Assembly (NCBI GenBank): GCA_037974665.1
Contig: CM075783.1
Coordinates: 44,415,318-44,479,317, forward strand
Origin: Ehretia macrophylla
Lineage: Eukaryota; Streptophyta; Magnoliopsida; Boraginales; Ehretiaceae
DNA: 64,000 nt
Direction: 5' to 3'
In this document: positions 47,378 through 57,927 of the stretch, one piece after another
How the letters are laid out: each line of letters opens with the position of its first letter
Position numbering within the stretch: the first letter of the stretch is position 1
Program-made: the position numbers and the translations under genes
The notes under the pieces: model-generated
What the model saw: the letters and a program-made list of their open reading frames with translations, nothing else
Told to the model about the DNA's origin: nothing
The model's database searches: none

Positions 47378-48335
47378 GCTTATATAAAACATGCCCAGTG
47401 AGGATTCGATAGATCTTTTAAAAGCATTTACTATACCCCTTGAAAATCATCATTTGAGCAGTAAATACACATTGAACATCAATATCAATATAAGTACAAC
47501 AAATACAATAACCAAACAATAAGGATACTCTAGTTGGTGTAGCTCTATACGCCATCACGATCTCAACCATCTTCTTGTAACTCCCCATTACTCACACATC
47601 CGAGGTACCTCATCTAGCCCCTCCCTCCATGGCACTTCCCCCCATGCAAGCTGTGAGTAGTCTATGATAGTCATGCCATTATCAACCCGACAGCCCAATG
47701 CTGCCCAAGATGTGGCACACACTTATCAAGACTCATGACGATAATAATAAACATTCATATCACAGGAGGACAACAAAAGTAGGTTGCTTATCTCCCGGCT
47801 TCAGCAATAATCAATCAATTAACATCATTTCAACAACATAACATCAATTAATCAAATAGACAACTAACAATTAAGTTAGATGACAAAGTAGGTCACCCAA
47901 CTTAACATGCATTAAACCACACAACCAAAGCCGAATCTGTCACGCCCCAACTCGACCCCACCTACGATCAGTCAGGACGCAACGGAATTTCGGCGGCATA
48001 ACGACAGTAAACAGATTTCCGAGGTTCTAAACCAACCTCATTAAACGTCATACAACCAGTAATTCTTCAATACAAACAACAACATACAACACAACCATAT
48101 TATACGATAAAACATCTTCGTTATACGCCTCCGTTCCAACATGACATACAATACCTCAACTTTATCATACATTTCAAAAATAAGTTGAGACATATTTACA
48201 ACTTAACCATAGACAAAAGAAAGACACTAAGTTAACACCATTTGGATCATCATCTTCCAACATCTATTACAATAAGAACCACAAAGCATATAAAAGTCTA
48301 TTAAGCTAATATACATGACATTAAACAACATATAA

Positions 48336-48446
48336 TCATGGATAAGACTCGGGAACATATGACTCGTCCACGTAAAGCACATTTTCCACATTCTCCTCTT
48401 CAGGAGGCACATACCCGTAATCCGGCTCTGCAACACCTGTAAGCAT
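48336..48446 (-). CDS. Candidate acidic micro-ORF in G4 3' LTR (36 codons)
   Basis: ATG at 48446 begins MLTGVAEPDYGYVPPEEENV, continues ENVLYVDESYVPESYP and stops at TGA 48336. Compared with the G3 copy it has three extra codons (ENV), apparently a 9-nt in-frame duplication. It lies 26 nt downstream of the TATA box. A longer overlapping frame on the same strand (48227-48580) is a shadow that is interrupted in related LTRs. Function unknown; see the G3 entry for the case for and against. Confidence 0.38.
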   Translation of the reverse strand: MLTGVAEPDYGYVPPEEENVENVLYVDESYVPESYP

Positions 48447-48563
48447 GCATTAATAGAGAGTGAGCTTATATACATAAGCCCAGTGAGGATCCGATAGATC
48501 TCGACAGTATTCACTACGCTCCTTGGATTTAGTCCTTTGAGCAAGTAAACACACAACAACAAT

Positions 48564-48697
48564 AATAATGCTATCATCACATAACAACATAAATAATGCT
48601 ATCATCACATAACAACATAAATAATGCTATCATCACATAACAACATAAATAATGCTATCATCACATAACAACATAAATAATGCTATCATCACATAAC
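48564..48697 (+). repeat. 28-bp tandem array in G4 3' LTR
   Basis: Units of 28 bp (AATAATGCTATCATCACATA followed by ACAACATA) repeat four times plus a partial fifth with no spacers. The other LTR has the same number at 53925-54058. Confidence 0.92.
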
Positions 48698-50507
48698 TAT
48701 ATGACCATTCAATTAAGGATACTCTATTTGGTGTAGCTCCAAACGCCATCACGATCTCAACCGTTCTTCTTATAACTCCCCATTACTCACGCACCCGAGG
48801 TACCTCACTATCCCCTTCCCTCCATGACATCTCCGTCATGCGAGCTGGGGGTAGCCTATGGCAGTCATGCCGGTTTCAACCCGACAGCCCGACGCTGCCC
48901 GAGAGGTGGCACACACATACCAAGGCTCCATATTCATCAATCATCATGCAAGCATAAATCGATCAATCAATTGGGAGATCAGCAACAAGAGTGCCCGATT
49001 CCCGCATTCAATAATAATCAATCAATATCATTTTATCATCATCAATAATCATATCATCATCATCAATAACATCAATAATCAATTAAACAACAAATAACTA
49101 AGTTAGATGACAAAGTAGGCCATCCAACCGAACATGCATTAAACACACAATCAAACCTTAGTTTACCCATCAACAACTCACAATTCAATCACTCAAACCA
49201 CACCCGATCAACTAAGGCTCAATTCAATAATTTAAAGAAAGATAACCTAAACTTCAAATAATCATATCTTACATTCTACTAATCCAAACAACTCCAAATC
49301 AATTTCAAACACTCACCCATTCGATCATCTACATTAACCCTATCGGAAACCAACCAAGACACCTCAAAATCAAGCCCAACAACCCTAAAACCTCAAGGCA
49401 CCTAGGCTGAAATTTTTGAATTTTAGCACGGACATCACAATCGAAAATTCGGCATTACAACAGCGCTAACACGTAATTATCAAGTATTTAGAAATCGACG
49501 GCAATCGATTTCGAGCAACGCAACTCAATTAAATCAACTTTGAACATTTTAATCAAAATTAAATACCCGGAAAATAAAAATTATGCTATATCCGACAGAA
49601 ACTCGTAGTATTAGTATATAATGATCCCTAGCATGCAAGGAGCAATAATCTAACATCAGATTTCAATTCTAACGGTTCAATCTTCATTTATACGCAAAAA
49701 CACAAAAATGACATTTTGAGATCTAGAATTTTTCTCTCACCTTTGATGTGTTTTGATGCAAGAAATGTGTAGAATGGATGCCAAACAATCAATTTCAAGC
49801 TTTGAATCACTCAATTCGGCTTTGAAACGCAAAATCTGTGAGAAAAATGCTTTGAAAATGCCTTATCTTTCTCCTCCAAGGAGCCACGGTTTTGTGTGTG
49901 TTTTTGGAGTGTGTTTTGTGTTGTGTGAGTGTGTGTTGATGACATTATATAATAAAAAGCTTGGTCAATTAAAAAAATGCAAAGTCAAAGTTAGTTTTAA
50001 TAGGTATTTTTGTGTTTTTAATGACTTTAATTGCATTTTAGTGCTCACCAAGTTAAAAATAAATATGCAACCCCCAAGATATCTCAAGTGGATTATTTTT
50101 AGGTGACAAGAAGTTTTACATTCAAAGAATTCCACCCGAGTCGGCTTAAAACTCGATTTTTGCAAAAGTCGGTGTAAAAACCCTAATAAATTCTTAAGCC
50201 GATTTTAAAACCGTTTTCATCAAACACAGGTCTATTAAAGTCCATGGACTAGGTCTAGAAGGGTTAAAAAGACCAGTTTCAAAATTATAGCGGACGTGTT
50301 TCGAAAACACTATTCACTAAAAATCGACGATAAAATTTCTGACTCCGTTTTTGATGAAAATTTCATGAATGCACATTTAGCACGTATTAGGAGTATTGAC
50401 ATCAAAATTATAACATTCTAGGCCCTATAGCACATAAACAGGTCATATGCACGCAAAACGAGACAAAGCACGTAAATCAAGTTAAGGCAGAAAAATGGGG
50501 TTTCACA

Positions 50508-53298
50508 TTCTCCCCTCCTTAAAACAATTGCGTCCGCGCAATTCTCGAACTGATAGACAATTAAATCCTCAATCGTTACACTTAATAATACTTCTCTTAG
50601 TTCCCATTTATCTCTTAGGATGACACCTAACCAAAGACCTCAAAAGAACAACCTCTGTTGACTGCAAGTTGATGATCATAGTTCCAAGACAATCTCCAAT
50701 TCATAATTCTCTCCTACCTAATATCTTATTGCATATGAAAGAAATCACAACTCCAAAGTCCTAGCATGATACCACTAATTATCAATCACCCCCTACTACA
50801 CAAAAGAGCTCTATGAACACCCCGAGGGTTTTAAAAACTCATTTACGATAACATGAATGATTACTGATCAAGGAAATATCTCAAAAATGACATTTGTCAG
50901 AATATGGCTCTTATGAAATTTACAAGGAAATACGAATATGAAAAATCATATTCGAGCCAACAATCAAGTGAACAGGAGGTCAAACGGGTTAGAGAATCAA
51001 GAGGTTAATAGTTTAATAAGAAAGCGTGATAACTAAGATAAGGAATGTCTCAGCACCTATCAGTTAAATAAGTACGAACAAAGGATGATGACGAGTCAAA
51101 ACAGTGCTGAGTATGTTGAACAAAAATTCCAGAACAAGTAGATATTTCAATTCTCGATGATTGTTCAAGGAACCAACAAGTAAGTTGTACTTGAGGTGAA
51201 ATGAAATTAAGAGATAAGAGATGATTAATTCAATAGAAAACATGAGTGGCAAGAGTATCTCAGCACGCAATACCAAAGAAGTACGAATAAGAAATGATAA
51301 CAATAGGACAGTGCCGAGTACTTTGAGTGAGCAATTACAAGCAAAGTAATGGCTCAGGATTTAATAATAAAATAATAGGATTAACAAAGATCAACAAGAA
51401 TATGAATGATGTACTTAGGTAGGGAGTACATCAAGCAAGTGAAATTCGAATAAGTAAAATGGTATACCCATAGAGAGATTACTTTCAAATGAATAGTAAT
51501 AGGATGAAATAAAATACTGAAACGAATAGCTGGAGATATAGAATGAAATGTAGAAGTCTCAAACCTTAACTCCAATAAGCGACATTGCTATAAGAAACAA
51601 ATATGAATGTTAAGAATAGAAACAATGTCAAATGAGTATAGGATCCATTAATCCAATAAGCAAACTTTCAAGAAACAATTGATAGGCTAGAAAAGTGTAA
51701 CCTCCTCTCAAATAAGTGAGAATAGAGTAGAAAAGAATAATAAGACCGATAGAATTATGAAGCGCAAGAAAGGTGTCCCACCTACACACTTAAACACCAA
51801 CAAGTCAAATCCTACAATCTATCATCCTCCAAAACAAGACACTAAGGAGATCTAGATAATCCTAAGGAGTCATAACAATCACCAAACAAGATAAATCACT
51901 CCAAAATTTATATTCCGTACCAGACCAATCACTAAACAAGATAATTCACCGATTACCCAACAAGATTAACTAATGAGGACTCCAAAATCTGATAACGCAA
52001 TACAGATTCATGCTAACCCATTATAACACTAGTGAATCCTCAATCAACAATTTAGAAAGTCATACCACTTAGAACTCAAAAGCTTGATGTAGGTAAGTAA
52101 ATGTTCAGTCACCAAAATGCATTCTTATTTCCTCAAATAATTCTATCTCCCAACAATTACATCTTCGAATAAAGTAACTTTAGTCAGGAATCACTCCAAT
52201 TATCTCCAAGGTTTAAAGATCAAAACTCCAAAATATCCATTAATAATATAGCAATCCCAAATAGTAGAAATATTCACATGTTATACAACACTTCATTCCA
52301 TTCACAAATATACATCACTAATTCCTCAAATAAATTCATTCTAAAATAACCTCAAGAAAGTATAATCTGAGTTGAGACTCCAAAAGTGTCTAATCACAAC
52401 CTCACAGAAACCTCAACTTATGATTCATCTCCAAGTAATAATAAGTTAAACATGGCAACAAAAGTAATTATAATCATCAAGATACATTGCTATTTCCCCG
52501 AACAATTTCATTCTTGCTAAAGGAACATCAAGATCAATTCACTAAGCCGAAACTAAAATCCATAAACATAACAATTAAAATCTAACTGATAAACTTCTAG
52601 AATAATAATAATTCAAAATCATGGCCTACCACTATTTCCGAAAACTCTTACAGTCACCCTAGACATTAAAAGGTCACTCACGAGTTAAAACATGTATGCA
52701 ACTATATCATATGAAAGACAAGTACAACGTAATGCGCAATTATCATACAATGCAACATTATCACATAACACACAATTCAACATATAAGAAGCCAACATCA
52801 CATAAACAGGTTATATCACAGAAGTAAGTTATAAACAATTAAAGTCACATAAGCAACAAACTTCACATAAGACAAGTTGATCACGTAACTCACATTGGTC
52901 ACTTAAAGTACATTGAGCACCTAAAGCACGTTGTTTCACATAAGCTAGTTATAAACAATTAAAAGCACATAAACAACTAACTTCACACAAGGCACAAAAT
53001 CACATAAGACACAATTGTCACATAATACACATTAATCACATAATGCACATTAATTACAACATATTGAGTACGTATAACATGTTATCACATAAAACATATT
53101 GACCACATTAATTCACTTAACACACAAGGCATATTGGTCACATAGAAAGTTAGACACATAAGTAAATTAATCACATAAACATATTAACATATCTTTCACT
53201 TTTCTTTCACTTAATACATACTTGCATGCTTAGACCACTACCCACATTCCGAGGATACCCCGGCTGACAGCTAACATGCGCTCTGATACCACTTAAAC
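50508..53298 (-). other. G4 interior, non-coding (PPT to PBS)
   Basis: The PPT on minus is TTTTAAGGAGGGGAGAATG at 50508-50526. The 2791-bp interior aligns with that of G6 but lacks the segment at 34853-35172. Leader repeats (TCACATAA, CACATTAAT) fill about 52740-53190. No gag or pol motif is seen. The homology just inside the PPT (minus CAATTGCG...) looks like the 3' end of Tekay elements, so the interior probably kept the replication signals of an autonomous parent. Confidence 0.8.
53280..53291 (-). other. Primer-binding site of G4
   Basis: TGGTATCAGAGC on minus, exact match to the initiator tRNA-Met complement, 7 bp inside the LTR end GGCGTGACA. Confidence 0.9.
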
Positions 53299-53696
53299 TG
53301 TCACGCCCCAACTCGACCCCACCTACGATCAGTCAGGACGCAACGGAATTTCGGCGGCATAACGACAGTAAACAGATTTCCGAGGTTCTAAACCAACCTC
53401 ATTAAACGTCATACAACCAGTAATTCTTCAATACAAACAACAACATACAACACAACCATATTATACGATAAAACATCTTCGTTATACGCCTCCGTTCCAA
53501 CATGACATACAATACCTCAACTTTATCATACATTTCAAAAATAAGTTGAGACATATTTACAACTTAACCATAGACAAAAGAAAGACACTAAGTTAACACC
53601 ATTTGGATCATCATCTTCCAACATCTATTACAATAAGAACCACAAAGCATATAAAAGTCTATTAAGCTAATATACATGACATTAAACAACATATAA

Positions 53697-53807
53697 TCAT
53701 GGATAAGACTCGGGAACATATGACTCGTCCACGTAAAGCACATTTTCCACATTCTCCTCTTCAGGAGGCACATACCCGTAATCCGGCTCTGCAACACCTG
53801 TAAGCAT
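53697..53807 (-). CDS. Candidate acidic micro-ORF in G4 5' LTR (36 codons)
   Basis: Identical to 48336-48446. This copy lies in the LTR that drives transcription of G4, so any product would come from the 5' end of the element RNA. Identity is expected from the recent insertion and is no evidence for selection. Confidence 0.38.
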   Translation of the reverse strand: MLTGVAEPDYGYVPPEEENVENVLYVDESYVPESYP

Positions 53808-53924
53808 GCATTAATAGAGAGTGAGCTTATATACATAAGCCCAGTGAGGATCCGATAGATCTCGACAGTATTCACTACGCTCCTTGGATTTAGTCCTTTG
53901 AGCAAGTAAACACACAACAACAAT

Positions 53925-54058
53925 AATAATGCTATCATCACATAACAACATAAATAATGCTATCATCACATAACAACATAAATAATGCTATCATCACATA
54001 ACAACATAAATAATGCTATCATCACATAACAACATAAATAATGCTATCATCACATAAC
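53925..54058 (+). repeat. 28-bp tandem array in G4 5' LTR
   Basis: Same units and copy number as 48564-48697. Confidence 0.92.
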
Positions 54059-57000
54059 TATATGACCATTCAATTAAGGATACTCTATTTGGTGTAGCTC
54101 CAAACGCCATCACGATCTCAACCGTTCTTCTTATAACTCCCCATTACTCACGCACCCGAGGTACCTCACTATCCCCTTCCCTCCATGACATCTCCGTCAT
54201 GCGAGCTGGGGGTAGCCTATGGCAGTCATGCCGGTTTCAACCCGACAGCCCGACGCTGCCCGAGAGGTGGCACACACATACCAAGGCTCCATATTCATCA
54301 ATCATCATGCAAGCATAAATCGATCAATCAATTGGGAGATCAGCAACAAGAGTGCCCGATTCCCGCATTCAATAATAATCAATCAATATCATTTTATCAT
54401 CATCAATAATCATATCATCATCATCAATAACATCAATAATCAATTAAACAACAAATAACTAAGTTAGATGACAAAGTAGGCCATCCAACCGAACATGCAT
54501 TAAACACACAATCAAACCTTAGTTTACCCATCAACAACTCACAATTCAATCACTCAAACCACACCCGATCAACTAAGGCTCAATTCAATAATTTAAAGAA
54601 AGATAACCTAAACTTCAAATAATCATATCTTACATTCTACTAATCCAAACAACTCCAAATCAATTTCAAACACTCACCCATTCGATCATCTACATTAACC
54701 CTATCGGAAACCAACCAAGACACCTCAAAATCAAGCCCAACAACCCTAAAACCTCAAGGCACCTAGGCTGAAATTTTCGAATTTTAGCACGGACATCACA
54801 ATCGAAAATTCGGCATTACAACAGCGCTAACACGTAATTATCAAGTATTTAGAAATCGACGGCAATCGATTTCGAGCAACGCAACTCAATTAAATCAACT
54901 TTGAACATTTTAATCAAAATTAAATACCCGGAAAATAAAAATTATGCTATATCCGACAGAAACTCGTAGTATTAGTATATAATGATCCCTAGCATGCAAG
55001 GAGCAATAATCTAACATCAGATTTCAATTCTAACGGTTCAATCTTCATTTATACGCAAAAACACAAAAATGACATTTTGAGATCTAGAATTTTTCTCTCA
55101 CCTTTGATGTGTTTTGATGCAATAAATGTGTAGAATGGATGCCAAACAATCAATTTCAAGCTTTGAATCACTCAATTCGGCTTTGAAACGCAAAATCTGT
55201 GAGAAAAATGCTTTGAAAATGCCTTATCTTTCTCCTCCAAGGAGCCACGGTTTTGTGTGTGTTTTTGGAGTGTGTTTTGTGTTGTGTGAGTGTGTGTTGA
55301 TGACATTATATAATAAAAAGCTTGGTCAATTAAAAAAATGCAAAGTCAAAGTTAGTTTTAATAGGTATTTTTGTGTTTTTAATGACTTTAATTGCATTTT
55401 AGTGCTCACCAAGTTAAAAATAAATATGCAACCCCCAAGATATCTCAAGTGGATTATTTTTAGGTGACAAGAAGTTTTACATTCAAAGAATTCCACCCGA
55501 GTCGGCTTAAAACTCGATTTTTGCAAAAGTCGGTGTAAAAACCCTAATAAATTCTTAAGCCGATTTTAAAACCGTTTTCATCAAACACAGGTCTATTAAA
55601 GTCCGTGGACTAGGTCTAGAAGGGTTAAAAAGACCAGTTTCAAAATTATAGCGGACGTGTTTCGAAAACACTATTCACTGAAAATCGACGATAAAATTTC
55701 TGACTCCGTTTTTGATGAAAATTTCATGAATGCACATTTAGCACGTATTAGGAGTATTGACATCAAAATTATAACATTCTAGGCCCTATAGCACATAAAC
55801 AGGTCATATGCACGCAAAACGAGACAAAGCACGTAAATCAAGTTAAGGCAGAAAAATGGGGTTTCACAGAATCTATCCAACAACAACTCAAGATTCAACC
55901 ACTCAATCACTGCCCAAACAACCAAAGACAATATTTCAACATTTAAAGAAAGACTACACAAACTTCCAATAATCATAACTTACATTCTACTAATCCAATA
56001 ACCTTCAAACCACTTTCTATCATTCTCCCACTCAAGCATCTACATTAGCCCCCTCAAAAACCAACCATAACCCATCCAAAACAATTCCAACAACCCTAAT
56101 TCCTCAATCCACTAAGGCTGAGTTTTCCAAACTTTCACCACAATATCCAAATCAAAAATTCGGCATTACAACATTACTACCCCATAATTAACAAACTTTT
56201 AGAAGCCACAGCCAACCAATTCCAAACACTACAACAACAATTATTCAACAATGAACTCAAAATCTAACTTTAATACCCGGAAAATAAAAATACATGCTAC
56301 TACCGTTCAAAACCTATATAAACGTATGTAAACAATCCTTAGTATCCACTGAGCAACAATCTAACAACAGTTTAACATTTCATCGGATAAAAAATTCAAT
56401 TACATGAAAATGACACAAAATAGCATTTTGAGATCTAGAGTTTTTTTCTCACCTTTGATCCGAAACAAAGCTAGGAATGCATGCAATAAGTGCCCAACAA
56501 GCGGAATCTAGCTCGGTTTGAAAAGATTCGGACAAAAACTAAGTTTTCTAGGCAAAATTTGCTTTGTAAAATAAAATGAAAAACTCTCCAAAATGCTCAA
56601 GGAACTCACGGAAATGTGTGTGTGTTTGTGGTGTTTGCTTTGTTTTTAATGTGTATAGAGATTTTATATGCATAAGTCAACAAAATATGAAAAAGTCAAA
56701 GTTGAACATTTAGTTAATTTTTTAGTATTTTTAGTCTTTTAATTGTCTTTTAAACTATTTTTGCTCACATATATGCATTTAACACTTTGACTATTTTTAG
56801 GTAGTTTATTTTAGGTGACAACAATTTTCATTTGCACACATTAACACCCGACTCGATTAAAAAACTCGATTAAAAAGCTCGATTTTTACAAAAGAAAGTA
56901 TAAAAACCCTTTTAAATTCCTAATCCGATTCAAAATCCATTTTGATCAAACACAGGTCTATTAATATCCTAGGACTAGGTTTTTAAACTATAAAAAGACT

Positions 57001-57212
57001 AGTTGAAAAATTATAGAGGACATGTTTCAAAAATACTATTCATAAAACTTGACGATAAAATTTTCAATGCCGTTTTCAATGAAAATTTCATGAATGCACA
57101 CATAACATGTAATAAGAATATAAATCACAGAATTAGTGCATTCTAACTAATATAACACATAAACTGGTCAAAACACACAATTCTATGCCAAGGTAAAATT
57201 TGGGGTTTCACA

Positions 57213-57927
57213 TTCACCATCTTTTAAGGTTTGACCTTCTTCAATATTTGTCTCCTTTGGATCACTTGAGGTTTCGTCATTGCCAATGGTTGTAGGTAAG
57301 ATTTGAATGTCACCTTCGGAAACACCTACATCATCATCATTCTTTTTCAGGGCAAAAGGATTAGTTTTATGAAAATCCACATGCATAGATTATTCGATAA
57401 GCATATTTATTTTGTTAAAGAATATAGGCTTTGCTTCTTGAAGAGTAGCCCATAAAAATTCCTTAATCCGATTTAGAATCAAATTTGCCAAGATGTTCTT
57501 TTGTATTTAGGATGAAACACTTACAACCAAACACTTTAAAATGAGACACATTTGGTGCTCTACCTTTCCATAATTCATATGGTGTTTTCTTTAGAAAAGG
57601 TATAATTAGAACATGATTTAACACATAACATGCGGTATTTACGGTTTCACCCCAAAAGTATGTTGCAAGTTGTTTTCTTTCAACATTGTTCTTGCCATTT
57701 CTTATAGTGTTCGATTCTTCCTTTCTACTACCCCATTTTGTTGAGGAGTTCTAGGAGATGAAAAATTATGTTCCATGCCACGTTATTCACAATAGTCCAT
57801 GAAAGATGCATTTATAAATTCAGTGCCTTGGTCACTATAAATGCAATTTATGTAATAGCCTTTCTCATTTTGCGCCTTATTACAAAGTTTAGCAAATTTA
57901 TTGAAGGCATCATTTTTATGTGTAAGG
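57213..57927 (-). pseudogene. pol: SIRE integrase, C-terminal part and linker to RT
   Basis: Read from 57927 down, the frame begins in the integrase core (NDAFNKFAKLCNKAQNEKGY) and gives NCIYSDQGTEFINASF with the second catalytic aspartate. HNFSSPRTPQQNGVVERKNR then carries the catalytic glutamate. After several stops it reaches the variable linker before RT (MHVDFHKTNPFALKKNDDD). It joins 61798-62068 on one side and RT at 29062 on the other. The stop codons after DYCE and NRTL each fit a single change. Confidence 0.85.

Larger units (their letters stand above)
47938..50507 (-). repeat. G4 3' LTR, 2570 bp
   Basis: Includes TATA box 48465-48472, hairpin 48883-48899, the 28-bp tandem array 48564-48697 and the micro-ORF 48336-48446 (all minus sense). 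On minus it runs from TGTGAAACCCCATTTTTC at 50507 to GGGGCGTGACA at 47938. Confidence 0.93.
47938..55868 (-). mobile_element. G4: young non-autonomous LTR element, 7931 bp
   Basis: The ends are TGTCACGCCCC at 47938 and GGGGTTTCACA at 55868; TSD GAATC at 47933-47937 and 55869-55873. LTRs at 47938-50507 and 53299-55868 are each 2570 bp and I count about four differences between them. On minus: PBS 53291-53280, interior 53298-50508 with no coding capacity, PPT next to 50507. Structure complete and LTRs near-identical, so it moved recently using another element's proteins. It sits in the G6 5' LTR in the same orientation. Confidence 0.93.
53299..55868 (-). repeat. G4 5' LTR, 2570 bp
   Basis: Same length as the 3' LTR. 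Differences I saw: T/C near 49434 versus 54779, G/T near 49763 versus 55124, A/G near 50244 versus 55605, and A/G near 50319 versus 55680. TATA box at 53826-53833 (minus). Confidence 0.93.
29063..57212 (-). mobile_element. G6: non-autonomous Tekay-like LTR element (LARD type), heavily invaded
   Basis: The outer ends are TGTAACACCCC at 29063 and GGGGTTTCACA at 57212, with an exact TSD TTCAC at 29058-29062 and 57213-57217. On minus: 5' LTR 57212-36957, PBS 36951-36940, interior 36956-33866, PPT, 3' LTR 33865-29063. After removing nested elements and their TSDs, the LTRs are 2388 and 2363 bp and the interior is 3091 bp. No gag or pol is recognisable, so it must have used proteins from another element. 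Its PBS, leader repeats and LTR layout match G3 and G4. Confidence 0.85.
36957..57212 (-). repeat. G6 5' LTR (contains G3 and G4)
   Basis: Pieces are 36957-37450, 47383-47937 and 55874-57212, total about 2388 bp. Against the left LTR it lacks about 26 bp next to the TATA box at the G3 insertion point (GCTTATATAAAA joined directly to ACACCAGCTTA). Its micro-ORF copy (37357-37446, minus: PDYGYVP, then ENVHYVDE) carries one internal TAG. Confidence 0.8.

Noticed and set aside
48564-48697. Array of 28-bp direct repeats that could suggest a CRISPR-like locus
   Set aside because: The units abut with no spacers, lie in a plant LTR and are duplicated in the other LTR, so this is a minisatellite.
48227-53941. 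Two identical 117-codon ORFs (48227-48580 and 53588-53941) as a duplicated host gene
   Set aside because: They lie at the same place in the two G4 LTRs; identity comes from the LTR pair, and the frame is not kept in G3 or G6.
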